Assembly: GCA_938014855.1 (NCBI GenBank)
Contig: CALLQM010000002.1
Span: forward strand, 1-16,849
DNA: 16,849 nucleotides
From: an uncultured Clostridia bacterium
GTDB lineage: Bacteria; Bacillota; Clostridia; Oscillospirales; Ruminococcaceae
Reading direction: 5' to 3'
Position 1 is the first letter of the stretch. Every line of letters begins with the position of its first letter. Positions 6,801 through 13,731 of the stretch are shown here, piece by piece. Below the pieces are notes generated by a model. That model was not told the origin of the DNA. It ran no database searches and saw only the letters and a program-made list of their open reading frames with translations. The translations under genes and the position numbers were made by a program.

Positions 6801-8879
6801 TTTTATCCCAATATCCAGCGCTCGGTTTCCTACCGGGAATACCGTTTGGACGAGGATGCGATTGCGACCGGTGGCATGGGCGGCGGCGGAGGCGACTTCG
6901 GCCAGCTTCGCGAAGACTTTGTCGATACCGCGCTGTTTCAGACTGTATCGGTGGATGAAAGCGGAAAAACGCAGGTCGAACTGCCGCTGCCGGACAATGT
7001 GACCTCTTGGCGCATCACAGTCGCGGCGGTCACCCCCGATCTGATGGCCGGAAACTCGGTTTCCAATACGATTGTAACCCTGCCGTTCTATCTGCGTCCG
7101 CTGTTTACAAACCGCTATCTGGTGGGCGACGATGTGGTCGTTTCAGCGGGCAGTGTCGGCACCGCTATCCAGACAGAAGATACGGTGGACTATACCGTTA
7201 CCATCTTTGATGAAAGCGGTGCGCAGATTGATCAGATGACGTCCTCCGGAAAAGCCGGGGAGCGTACCGTGCTCAATTTTGGAAAGTACGACGAGGGCAG
7301 TTACACGATGCTCATCGAAGGCCGATGCGGCGAATACAGCGATCGAGTAAAAGTGCCGTTCTCGGTTGCGAAAGATGCGATGACGGTATCAAGAATCGAT
7401 ACCGTACCGCTTGATCAGATCCAGACGCTTTCCAGCGTAAGCTATCCGGTGAGCGTCAGCGTTTATGACGAGCGGATGGCGGCGTTTATGGATGGACTGC
7501 GCCGGCTGAGCGAACAGAGCGGCGCCCGCACAGAAGTGCTTGCCGCCAGTTACCGCGCGCAGGTGCTCTATAACCAGCTGCTTGCGGAAGAAGACGAGCG
7601 GATCACTGTGCGCAGGGATGCCCGTCTGGATAATATTCAAGATAGCGACGAATCCGGCGGCGTCCGGCTTCTGCCGCTGGGAGCGGGAGATGCCGCGGTT
7701 ACGGCGAAGATGCTGATTGCGGCGCCGGAACTCTTAGACCAGGAGATGGCGGCGGAATTTTTGCGCGAAGTCCTTGCGGATGCGGCGGCGACGCCCAATG
7801 AGCGAATCATGTCCTATGTTGGATTGGCCGCGGCAAAATCGCCGGTTCTGCTGGATATTACCCGCATTTTAAAACAGGATGCCAGCCTCACCACCGCGCA
7901 GAAATTATATCTGGGGTGCGGGCTTGCAAAGCTCGGCGACTTTACAAGCGCCGAGCAGATCTATGCGGCGCTTAAAGAATCGGGCGCGGTCAAAACAGAA
8001 ACCAACCTCAAATATCTTTCCGGCGCGACAAACGAGGAACAACTGGAAAATACGGCGGCGGCGCTGATGCTGACCTCTCTTATCAGCAACGAGGATGCCA
8101 GCGCGCTGATGCGCTATCTAAATGCGCAGGATAACGAACGGTCGATGAGTTATACGACGCTCACCAACCTCGAAATGCTGACCTACGCCGAAAACTTTAC
8201 CGTTCCGGCAGGCGGAAAAGCCGGAAAGTTTAGCTATACGCTGGGCGGCGAAACGAAAGAAGAAGTTCTGGATGGCCGCGGGGTTAAGGCGCTGACTCTA
8301 AATGCGCAGGATTTCCAGAGCGCGAAATGGAAAGGGCTGTCCGGCAAACTGTATGCCGCCGTCCGCCATACGGTTTATACTGGTGCGCTGGATGTTCCGC
8401 CTACCAGTAAGCTGGCGATCAGCAAGACCTATACGCCGGAAAACGACTTTAAAGTGAGCGGCAAAATGCGCGTCGACCTCAAAGTTACGTTTTCTGACGA
8501 TGCACCATCGGGATGCTATCAGATTACCGATTTTATCCCATCGGGGATGCGGTTCATGCCGGCCAATGGAAAATTTAATCCGTGGCAGGAATGGTGCTGG
8601 AGCACGATGGAGCAGGATGGGCAGACGGTGCGCGGTTATCTCTACCGCAACAAGGACATCAAGCAGGACGAGAATTTGGATGAACTCGAACTCCCAAGGA
8701 CTTCCCCGGTTCCGTGGGATCCGGATACTGAGGACCCCAATGTCTACGTCTTTACCTATTTTGTGAGCTGTGTGCTCCCCGGTGAGTTCGTTTCCGAAAG
8801 CGCGTATATTACACCGTATGAAGCGGGCATCGCCGCCAAATCGGAACGCACGACCGTTACGATTCAGCCTTATGAATAA
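3828..8879 (+). CDS. Bacterial alpha-2-macroglobulin-like surface protein, no thioester motif
   Basis: A 1683-aa protein. Residues about 9-30 form one hydrophobic segment without a lipobox Cys, giving an N-terminal anchor with the rest outside. SbsA-type Ig-like (Big_5) domains lie at about 45-125 and 130-222. An MG2 domain follows near 455-550 (YTDREVYQPDDTIHFWG), then the VCVGVVDEAVFA strand near 965, a Gly-rich stretch (GMGGGGG, about 1017) and the A2M domain near 1028-1065 (REDFVDTALF and LPDNVTSWRI). A helical toroid-like region and a C-terminal domain with VLPGEF near 1646 complete the family layout. At the thioester position the sequence is RLSEQ (EQ 1229-1230), with Leu1227 in place of Cys, so no covalent trap can form. 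Family members are thought to guard against foreign proteases; that role is inferred here. ATG 3828 is 6 nt after GGAGGG at 3816-3821; the longer frame from 3750 lacks a site. No pbpC neighbour is present. Confidence 0.85.
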   Translation: MKRETTNRLVLAIVAVIILAAVGAAALLSRPVGNELYASIAMAPTAQTQQGVEPDSAFQLTSKFRMKQEQLSNMLRVEPTIPYTIEGSGKSWLIKPSEPLETNRIYTFRILNDAQEIMQSFAFQTKSDLLVDNVYPRDESRYVDQNTAIEFTFNTPNVAIEDYFEILPAVAGTFQVSDYTTTFVPAAPLEENSIYRVKLKAGLPAPNGTTLQEDYTCSFETTTREESRWNHTKLRIDPFSETFLPGDPLVVELSSGSELAGVKFDIKMHQFPDGDAYSKVLHDREAFYAERYGVRNDYVVDTAGMEEVVDYQGELLHQGERRWTPYYAVLPDDMEEGYYVVTISGEDADGNAQFVQKMLQIRNLSVYTQSVSGDTLVWVNDPSSGGALSGLMLTFTDSKTGEKLEATTQADGTARLLTGKMESAQLQILRDGKPPYVEELELSEKDESPDLREQFYTALYTDREVYQPDDTIHFWGVIKPRHMTGGMPESVTASLSDFYKVKADVREDGTFTGEITYNGLKKNWYSLDITDGADGAYTATGFEICDYTKPAYFIDVKTDKDVYYYNEAVTIGVSAKFYDGTPAAGARLQIDCYDMDFGAAGETAEIKLDASGKATLRGLMNTSRNRSENWMLDWKPNRVTYWIRSADPEDVMVEASGSFYALPSAVAAQVRADRDNKTLTVETAKLDASKVGDNVSIEPRLIGQPAFDRLKGASMDLPVTVLVHKSEYVQIPIGSYYDPINKRTVQRFRGEERQSIEKVLNGYTSGGKVVFTDVPYANEAQIRYWYEAQFGGGIVGHVCANGYPGRLYMRDEFSEDSAYSFVDNTIQSDPSNLDYTGYNPSPTAALDEPITLGLYKNNCKVENAGSMLCSVVQNNMLRNIITRDDEIRLTMEQDYLPNVCFTGAYFDGRHVYRIEDHYVSYNYEKKLLNVEVKAEQASYRPGEKANVFLSVTDKATGKPVAASVCVGVVDEAVFAVAPQKLDLAEQIYRAVFYPNIQRSVSYREYRLDEDAIATGGMGGGGGDFGQLREDFVDTALFQTVSVDESGKTQVELPLPDNVTSWRITVAAVTPDLMAGNSVSNTIVTLPFYLRPLFTNRYLVGDDVVVSAGSVGTAIQTEDTVDYTVTIFDESGAQIDQMTSSGKAGERTVLNFGKYDEGSYTMLIEGRCGEYSDRVKVPFSVAKDAMTVSRIDTVPLDQIQTLSSVSYPVSVSVYDERMAAFMDGLRRLSEQSGARTEVLAASYRAQVLYNQLLAEEDERITVRRDARLDNIQDSDESGGVRLLPLGAGDAAVTAKMLIAAPELLDQEMAAEFLREVLADAAATPNERIMSYVGLAAAKSPVLLDITRILKQDASLTTAQKLYLGCGLAKLGDFTSAEQIYAALKESGAVKTETNLKYLSGATNEEQLENTAAALMLTSLISNEDASALMRYLNAQDNERSMSYTTLTNLEMLTYAENFTVPAGGKAGKFSYTLGGETKEEVLDGRGVKALTLNAQDFQSAKWKGLSGKLYAAVRHTVYTGALDVPPTSKLAISKTYTPENDFKVSGKMRVDLKVTFSDDAPSGCYQITDFIPSGMRFMPANGKFNPWQEWCWSTMEQDGQTVRGYLYRNKDIKQDENLDELELPRTSPVPWDPDTEDPNVYVFTYFVSCVLPGEFVSESAYITPYEAGIAAKSERTTVTIQPYE

Positions 8880-8893
8880 GTGCAAACGATGAA

Positions 8894-8938
8894 AACAGAG
8901 GGGACTGCAATATTGCAGTCCCCTCTGTTCCTTTTTTT
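8894..8938 (+). terminator. Strong palindromic terminator of the macroglobulin-like gene
   Basis: A perfect 36-bp inverted repeat (8894-8929, arms of about 16 bp) followed by CC and seven T. It starts 15 bp after the stop codon at 8879. Confidence 0.92.
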
Positions 8939-8962
8939 GTAATAGGACTCGCGCGCCATCTG

Positions 8963-8971
8963 TGTTATACT
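8963..8971 (+). promoter_or_regulatory. Extended -10 promoter of the DUF3267 gene
   Basis: TGT directly precedes TATACT (8966-8971); only a poor -35 (TAGGAC, 8943-8948) lies at 17 bp. It is 30 bp upstream of ATG 9002 and begins just after the T tract of the upstream terminator. Confidence 0.5.
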
Positions 8972-9001
8972 AAGAAAAACGGTCACTTAGAAAGGAACTC
9001 T

Positions 9002-9622
9002 ATGAAATTTATAAGGAAATTACCGGAAACCGACCCGAAATTAAGCGAAAAACTGTGCGAAAACGGCTGGAAAAAGCTCAAAGAACCACGCAATACCACA
9101 TCCGCTATTTTGTTTTCGCTTCCCCTAATGTTCCTTTTGGGCGGCATTTCGCTGTTTTTTTCCTATCTGCTCGACCCGTCGCTGTTTCTATTTTTGGGAA
9201 GGGATACGCTCCGGTTCACCATTCGTCTAAATGGCATCACAATGATAAATATCGCGTTCCTTTTTGTCTTTTTAGCTCTGCATGAATTTTTACATGCCCT
9301 TTTTATCCCCGGTTTTTCAAAATCCGATCAAGTCTTTTGGGGATTTAACGGCCTGTTTGCCTTTGTTTTTACAACCCAGCCGATAAAAAGAGAACGCTTT
9401 CTGCTGATTTCCATGATGCCCTATCTGCTCTTATCGATTGCGCTTCCGGTTCTGCTGCACCTTTTTCATCTGCTAAATGGGTACCTTGCGTTTCTCTGCC
9501 TTTTTAACGCCATGGGCTCGAGCGTGGATATATTAAATAGCGGTCTTGTCCTCTTTCAGGTGCCAAAAGGGCAGGATATAATCAGCAATGGATCGCAGAC
9601 GTTTTATACCACCACAAAATGA
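9002..9622 (+). CDS. DUF3267-type putative zinc metalloprotease, membrane protein
   Basis: A 206-aa integral membrane protein. A Lys-rich cytoplasmic N-terminus is followed by hydrophobic segments at about 34-58, 79-102, 115-125 and 138-168. The HExxH motif HEFLH (His94, Glu95, His98) sits in a membrane segment, and Asp176 in MGSSVDILNSG is a good third zinc ligand. This arrangement matches the DUF3267 'putative zincin peptidase' family, distantly like site-2-protease-type intramembrane proteases. Substrate unknown. AAAGGA at 8991-8996 lies 5 nt before the start. The downstream 55-aa glycine-zipper gene follows after 51 bp and may share the transcript. Confidence 0.8.
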   Translation: MKFIRKLPETDPKLSEKLCENGWKKLKEPRNTTSAILFSLPLMFLLGGISLFFSYLLDPSLFLFLGRDTLRFTIRLNGITMINIAFLFVFLALHEFLHALFIPGFSKSDQVFWGFNGLFAFVFTTQPIKRERFLLISMMPYLLLSIALPVLLHLFHLLNGYLAFLCLFNAMGSSVDILNSGLVLFQVPKGQDIISNGSQTFYTTTK

Positions 9623-9673
9623 GCACGGCGGGAGCGCCCGCGGATAAAAAACTATTTTTAAAGAGGTCATGAT

Positions 9674-9841
9674 ATGAGCAAAAAAAAGAAAGAAAACGAA
9701 GAAAATTTCGCATTGGGAATCTGCTGGGGGATGTGTCTTGGTACAGCGTTTGGAGTGCTTTTTCATCATCTCGCGCTCGGCCTTGTGTTTGGAGTTGCTT
9801 TGGGCCCGGTGCTTAGGCAGTTGTTTCGGGGGAATAAGTAG
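9674..9841 (+). CDS. Small glycine-zipper membrane peptide
   Basis: A 55-aa ORF. A charged head (MSKKKKENEEN) precedes a single long hydrophobic stretch (about 12-50) with glycines at exact four-residue spacing: 15, 19, 23, 27 and again 36, 40, 44. Such GxxxG ladders pack helices tightly and mark small membrane peptides that oligomerise or partner a larger membrane protein. Two His residues (31-32) sit in the break between the two ladders. GAGG at 9663-9666 is 7 nt before ATG 9674. It follows the DUF3267 gene by 51 bp, which contain a short hairpin (9628-9641) but no T tract. I know of similar short peptides in Firmicutes but no assigned function. Confidence 0.7.
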   Translation: MSKKKKENEENFALGICWGMCLGTAFGVLFHHLALGLVFGVALGPVLRQLFRGNK

Positions 9842-9918
9842 ACGATCCTTAGGTTCAGATCGGAGCAAATGCATAAAACAGATAGAATGGTTTTGCAGGA
9901 TAAATCGAGTCTAACACC

Positions 9919-9962
9919 AAAGAGCAGGCATCTTCGCTAAAGCGAAGATGCCTGCTCTTTTT
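9919..9962. terminator. Bidirectional terminator between convergent units
   Basis: A perfect 20-bp stem (9919-9938 with 9941-9960) with a 2-nt AA centre and a T tract to 9962 on the plus strand. It lies between the plus-strand DUF3267/small-peptide unit and the end of the minus-strand glycosidase operon. On the minus strand the tail is only CTCTTTGG. Confidence 0.88.
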
Positions 9963-9978
9963 ACAGAACGGTTTCGTC

Positions 9979-11760
9979 TTATAAGTCCTCTGCCGCAACC
10001 TGCGCAAAGCGGCGGTAAAGCGCCCGGTTAAGTTCTTTTACTACATTTTCTTGCAGCTTTACCACTTCGCGGTCATAGGTAAAAAAGCCGTTGACTTCGT
10101 TTTCCACATCGCTGGTTTGTGTATAAATCGCGGCGCTAAGCCCGTTTTCGATATTGAGGAGCACATCCTTTTCGACCAGCTTTTTATAGTTTTTGGTGAG
10201 TTCTTCTATGGACCCATAGTGCCGATAGCCAAAACTTTTGGCAGAAGTCGTATGGCCTTTTATAGGGTAGGCGTATCCGCCAAACTCCGTTAACGCTACC
10301 ACGCGGTCTTTTTGCGGCTCTATTTTTAGTTTCCCCACATAGCTGTGGATGCTGTATAGATCGCCGCCCTTTTGATCAAACCAGCCGCATGCTTCGTTAA
10401 TGAGCCTTGTGCTGTCCAGCCTACGGATCAGCGCGGTGGCTTTTTGGGCGTCAAACTGCCCCCATCCTTCGTTAAAAGGCACCCACACAGCGATGCAGGG
10501 ATGGTTATATAGGTTTTGCACCATGCCCTCTAGGTCTTTATAATACTGTTTTCGCCCTTCTTGGTCGGTCCGTTTTAGGAAAGAATAGAGGTTATCTTTT
10601 ACCCCGCGGGCAAACCAGTTAAAGGCATTGGGCAGATAGGTCACGAACACCATGTTGTAGTCGCCGCCGCCGTTCGGCATATCCTGCCATACCACCATGC
10701 CCAGTCTGTCGCAATGGTAATAAAACCGTTCGGCCTCTATTTTGATGTGCTTGCGAATGGTGTTAAATCCAAGCTCTTTGAGCTTTACAATATCGTATAG
10801 CAGAGCCTCGTCGCTGGGGGCGGTGAGCAGACCGTCCGGCCAGTAGCCTTGGTCGAGCAGGCCGTTAAAAAAGAACGGCTTGTTGTTTAAATAAAAGCGC
10901 AGGATTCCGTTTTTATCTTTTTGATACGAATATTTTCGCATGCCAAAATAAGCGCTTACTTGATCGCCCTCAAACTCGATTTCCACATCATAGAGATGGG
11001 GCGACTTAGGGAACCATGGTTTAAAGTTTTTAAGAGGAATCCGGGTGCTCGTATTTGTGGGGGTATCCAGCTGTGCCACAGATTGGCCGCAATCCAAAAT
11101 ACGCAGGTGCGCGGTGCCTTCCGCGGAGGAGAGGACGGTAATTTCGACTGCGCTTTGGTCAAAAAGCGGGGTGATGCGCACGTCGGACACATAGTGGCGG
11201 CTGACGCTCTCGAGCCACACCGTTTTCCAGATGCCGCTGTTGGGAGTGTAAAAAAGGGAGCCGTATTTTCCTTTTTTCATAAGCTTCTGCTTGCCGCGCG
11301 CATGGGGGGCGTATTCTGTTTTGTCGATCACACAAAGCGTTAATACATTGTCGCTCTCCCGCACAAAAGGGGAGATATCAAAACAAAAAGGGAGATAACC
11401 GCCTTTGTGGGTACCCACTTGATGCCCGTTTAAACAAACGGTACATTCCTGATCGACCGCGCCAAAATGCAAAAGCACCCGGTCTTTGCGAAACCCTTCC
11501 GGCAAAGAAAACACCTTTTTATAATGAAGAAAGTCGTCCGGCATCACCACTCTTTCTACCCCGGAAAGGAGCGCCTCGGGCGAAAATGGCACAAGGATTG
11601 TGCCGTCATAATGCTCGGTGTGTTCGGACTGATTGATCGCATATTCCCATTCTCCATTTAGGCTAAAGTAGCTTTCCCGCACGAGATGTGGGCGGGGATA
11701 TTCCGGCAGGATCTTCGTTTTATCGAGGCATTTGCCCCATTGAGTTCGTAATTTATGCAT
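9979..11760 (-). CDS. Glycoside hydrolase family 2 enzyme (beta-galactosidase/glucuronidase-like)
   Basis: A 593-aa retaining glycosidase with no signal peptide, so cytoplasmic. The GH2 sugar-binding jelly-roll covers about 20-185 (ends near NSGIWKTVWLE), the Ig-like domain about 185-285, and the TIM barrel about 290-590. Glu431 in VPFNEGWGQ is the expected acid/base and Glu492 in ALTEFGGY the expected nucleophile, so the enzyme looks active. It is shorter than LacZ (about 1000 aa) and similar in size to beta-glucuronidases. Substrate cannot be read from sequence; the neighbouring YtfQ-like importer suggests a galactose-type glycoside, possibly galactofuranoside. ATG 11760 is preferred over the longer frame from 11817: it has GGAG 7 nt upstream and overlaps the permease stop by 8 nt, typical of translational coupling. 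Confidence 0.88.
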   Translation of the reverse strand: MHKLRTQWGKCLDKTKILPEYPRPHLVRESYFSLNGEWEYAINQSEHTEHYDGTILVPFSPEALLSGVERVVMPDDFLHYKKVFSLPEGFRKDRVLLHFGAVDQECTVCLNGHQVGTHKGGYLPFCFDISPFVRESDNVLTLCVIDKTEYAPHARGKQKLMKKGKYGSLFYTPNSGIWKTVWLESVSRHYVSDVRITPLFDQSAVEITVLSSAEGTAHLRILDCGQSVAQLDTPTNTSTRIPLKNFKPWFPKSPHLYDVEIEFEGDQVSAYFGMRKYSYQKDKNGILRFYLNNKPFFFNGLLDQGYWPDGLLTAPSDEALLYDIVKLKELGFNTIRKHIKIEAERFYYHCDRLGMVVWQDMPNGGGDYNMVFVTYLPNAFNWFARGVKDNLYSFLKRTDQEGRKQYYKDLEGMVQNLYNHPCIAVWVPFNEGWGQFDAQKATALIRRLDSTRLINEACGWFDQKGGDLYSIHSYVGKLKIEPQKDRVVALTEFGGYAYPIKGHTTSAKSFGYRHYGSIEELTKNYKKLVEKDVLLNIENGLSAAIYTQTSDVENEVNGFFTYDREVVKLQENVVKELNRALYRRFAQVAAEDL

Positions 11761-12760
11761 GTGTCTGCTCCATCTTTTTTCTAAACTTGATATTTTGAAA
11801 GAGTTCGGACTGCACACCGATCGACACCAGAACCAGCATCCCCATAATGATCGACTGCCAGTGCACCGAGATATTGGTGGGCAGGTAGGTGAAGATGGTG
11901 TTGATGATAAAATAGATCAGCATGCCAAAAAATGTGCCGGAAAACTTTCCTTCTCCGCCAGACAGCTTGACCCCGCCGATGGCGCACATGGCAATGGCAT
12001 AGGTTTCGTATGCGTTGCCGGCGCTTAGGGTGGCGCTGCCGGAGCTGGAAGCTAAAAAAACACCGGAAAGAGCGGCTAGTCCGCCCGAACAGATAAAAGC
12101 GATTGTTTTCGTTCTGCCTACCTGAATCCCCATCATACGAGCGGCCTCTTGATTGCCGCCCACCGCATAGAGGTTCATCCCAAACTTCGTGAAGTGTGCG
12201 ACATACATGCACAGAAAGGTAATGAGAAAAAGCAGGGGAATCAGAATGGAAATGCCGCTGTTAAGCCCCGGGATCATCCCTTTTAGTATTTTTGCGTTTG
12301 CAAAGGTAAGAATGCTGCTCTTGATGGCGACCGATTTTTTCGCGATGATTAAAATCACGCCGCGCAGCGCAAACATAGCAGAAAGCGAAGCAATCCAGGA
12401 GGAAATGCGCATCTTTGTCACGATAAGCCCGATCGCGGCGCCCGAAACGATACCGACAAGCAACCCGGCGGCGATCCCCAAAAAGGGATTCATTTGGCCG
12501 ACTAGGCCCATGACGACGCCGCTTAAAGCAAACACAGCGCCCACCGATAAATCGATCTCACCCGAAAGGATCACAAAGGTCATGCCAAGAGCCAGAAACC
12601 CTCCGTTTTTGGCGGCTTTGAGCAAAATATTAAAGATGTTAGTGAAGGACAGGAAGTTTCTGTCGTGAAAGACGATACTGGCTGCAATCATTAGGATCAG
12701 AAACGCCAGAATCGTACTTTTAGAATACAAGGAATCGTATAGTTTTCGTACTGCTTTCAT
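11753..12760 (-). CDS. yjfF: Sugar ABC transporter permease, YjfF-like
   Basis: A 335-aa inner-membrane permease of the RbsC/BPD_transp_2 family with about 8-10 hydrophobic segments. The hallmark MTFVILSGEIDLSVGAV lies near 59-75 (usually SGGIDLSVG; Glu replaces the second Gly), with YAVGGNQEAARMMGI near 203-217 and AIGGVKLSGGEG near 265-275. Similarity in these blocks is to E. coli YjfF, the second permease of the galactofuranose importer. AGGAGGGG overlaps the stop of the upstream permease, 14 bp away. The 3' end overlaps the GH2 start by 8 nt. The symbol is by homology; substrate is inferred. Confidence 0.85.
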   Translation of the reverse strand: MKAVRKLYDSLYSKSTILAFLILMIAASIVFHDRNFLSFTNIFNILLKAAKNGGFLALGMTFVILSGEIDLSVGAVFALSGVVMGLVGQMNPFLGIAAGLLVGIVSGAAIGLIVTKMRISSWIASLSAMFALRGVILIIAKKSVAIKSSILTFANAKILKGMIPGLNSGISILIPLLFLITFLCMYVAHFTKFGMNLYAVGGNQEAARMMGIQVGRTKTIAFICSGGLAALSGVFLASSSGSATLSAGNAYETYAIAMCAIGGVKLSGGEGKFSGTFFGMLIYFIINTIFTYLPTNISVHWQSIIMGMLVLVSIGVQSELFQNIKFRKKMEQTHA

Positions 12761-12774
12761 AGGCCTGCCCCTCC

Positions 12775-13731
12775 TTATTTTAATTTTTCTCTCTGAATAA
12801 ACACAGCAAAGATAATGATGGCGGCTTTAAACACTTGCGCATATTGGTCGGGGATATTGTTCATCACGCAGGTGAGTGTAATCATCTGCATAATGAGCGC
12901 GCCCACAACGGTGCCCAGCACATGCGCTTTTCCGCCGCTCATGGGTGTGCCGCCGATTACGGTGGCGGCGATGGCATCTAGTTCTGCCAGCTGCCCCAGA
13001 GAACTGCCTGCGGCGACGGAAACTTTAGCCGCCTGAAAGATGCCCGCAAATGCAGCAAACAGCGCGCTTATACCGTAAACCGTCATCATGACGCGCCCGG
13101 TGTTGATGCCGGCTAAATTGCTGGATCGAATGTTATCCCCCACAGCCTGTATCTGGTGGCCGAGCACGGTTTTTTCGGCCGTGATCCACACGAAAGCCAC
13201 AGAGAGGACGATCGGAACAATCTGTACCGGGATCACGGAACCTATTTTATAGGTTCCCCAGAGGGACAGCTGGCCGCCGACCTCTCCGAGCTTATTAAAA
13301 TAGATGTCGCACCCGCCCGAGAGAACCTGCGCCATGCCGCGGATGCCGAGCATCAGCCCCAGGGTGACCACCATGGCTTGCAGCTTTAGCTTCCCGACCA
13401 TGAATCCGGAAAAACAGCCGACTAAAATCGAAAGCAGCACCGCGATTAGAATACCGAGATAAAGGCCGGTTTGGGGCATCAGTTTCGCTGTGAGCACACC
13501 GGCTAGCGCCATAACCGACCCTACCGATATATCGATGCCGCCGGTAGAGATCACCAGCGTCATCCCCATGCCGCACAAAATGATGGGAGCGATTTGAGTA
13601 ATGATATTGTTTAGCGTGTTAATCTGAAAAAAGTTGGGGGTAAACAGTGCATTTAGAATCATAAATAAGAAAAGAAGAAGAATGGTGCTATACTTTTTTG
13701 CGATATCTTGTAAAGAAAGCTGTTTGGTCAT
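12775..13731 (-). CDS. ytfT: Sugar ABC transporter permease, YtfT-like
   Basis: A 318-aa inner-membrane permease of the RbsC/BPD_transp_2 family. Key blocks are GMTLVISTGGIDISVGSV near 55-73, the loop QAVGDNIRSSNLAGINTG near 195-212 that contacts the ATPase, and LDAIAATVIGGTPMSGG near 250-266. These match E. coli YtfT (TGGIDLSVGAVMA, LELDAILAVVIGG). The ATG overlaps the stop of the ATPase gene as ATGA (13731-13728), so its translation is probably coupled to the ATPase; the frameshift in that gene could therefore lower permease synthesis. It pairs with the YjfF-like protein as a heterodimeric channel. Confidence 0.86.
   Translation of the reverse strand: MTKQLSLQDIAKKYSTILLLFLFMILNALFTPNFFQINTLNNIITQIAPIILCGMGMTLVISTGGIDISVGSVMALAGVLTAKLMPQTGLYLGILIAVLLSILVGCFSGFMVGKLKLQAMVVTLGLMLGIRGMAQVLSGGCDIYFNKLGEVGGQLSLWGTYKIGSVIPVQIVPIVLSVAFVWITAEKTVLGHQIQAVGDNIRSSNLAGINTGRVMMTVYGISALFAAFAGIFQAAKVSVAAGSSLGQLAELDAIAATVIGGTPMSGGKAHVLGTVVGALIMQMITLTCVMNNIPDQYAQVFKAAIIIFAVFIQREKLK

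Noticed and set aside
9628..9641. Terminator between the DUF3267 gene and the 55-aa gene
   Set aside because: The hairpin has only a 5-bp stem and is followed by GGATAAAAAAC, not a T tract, so read-through is expected.
11761..11817. Longer N-terminus of the GH2 enzyme starting at 11817
   Set aside because: It would lie deep inside the permease gene and lacks a ribosome binding site; ATG 11760 has GGAG and a coupling overlap.
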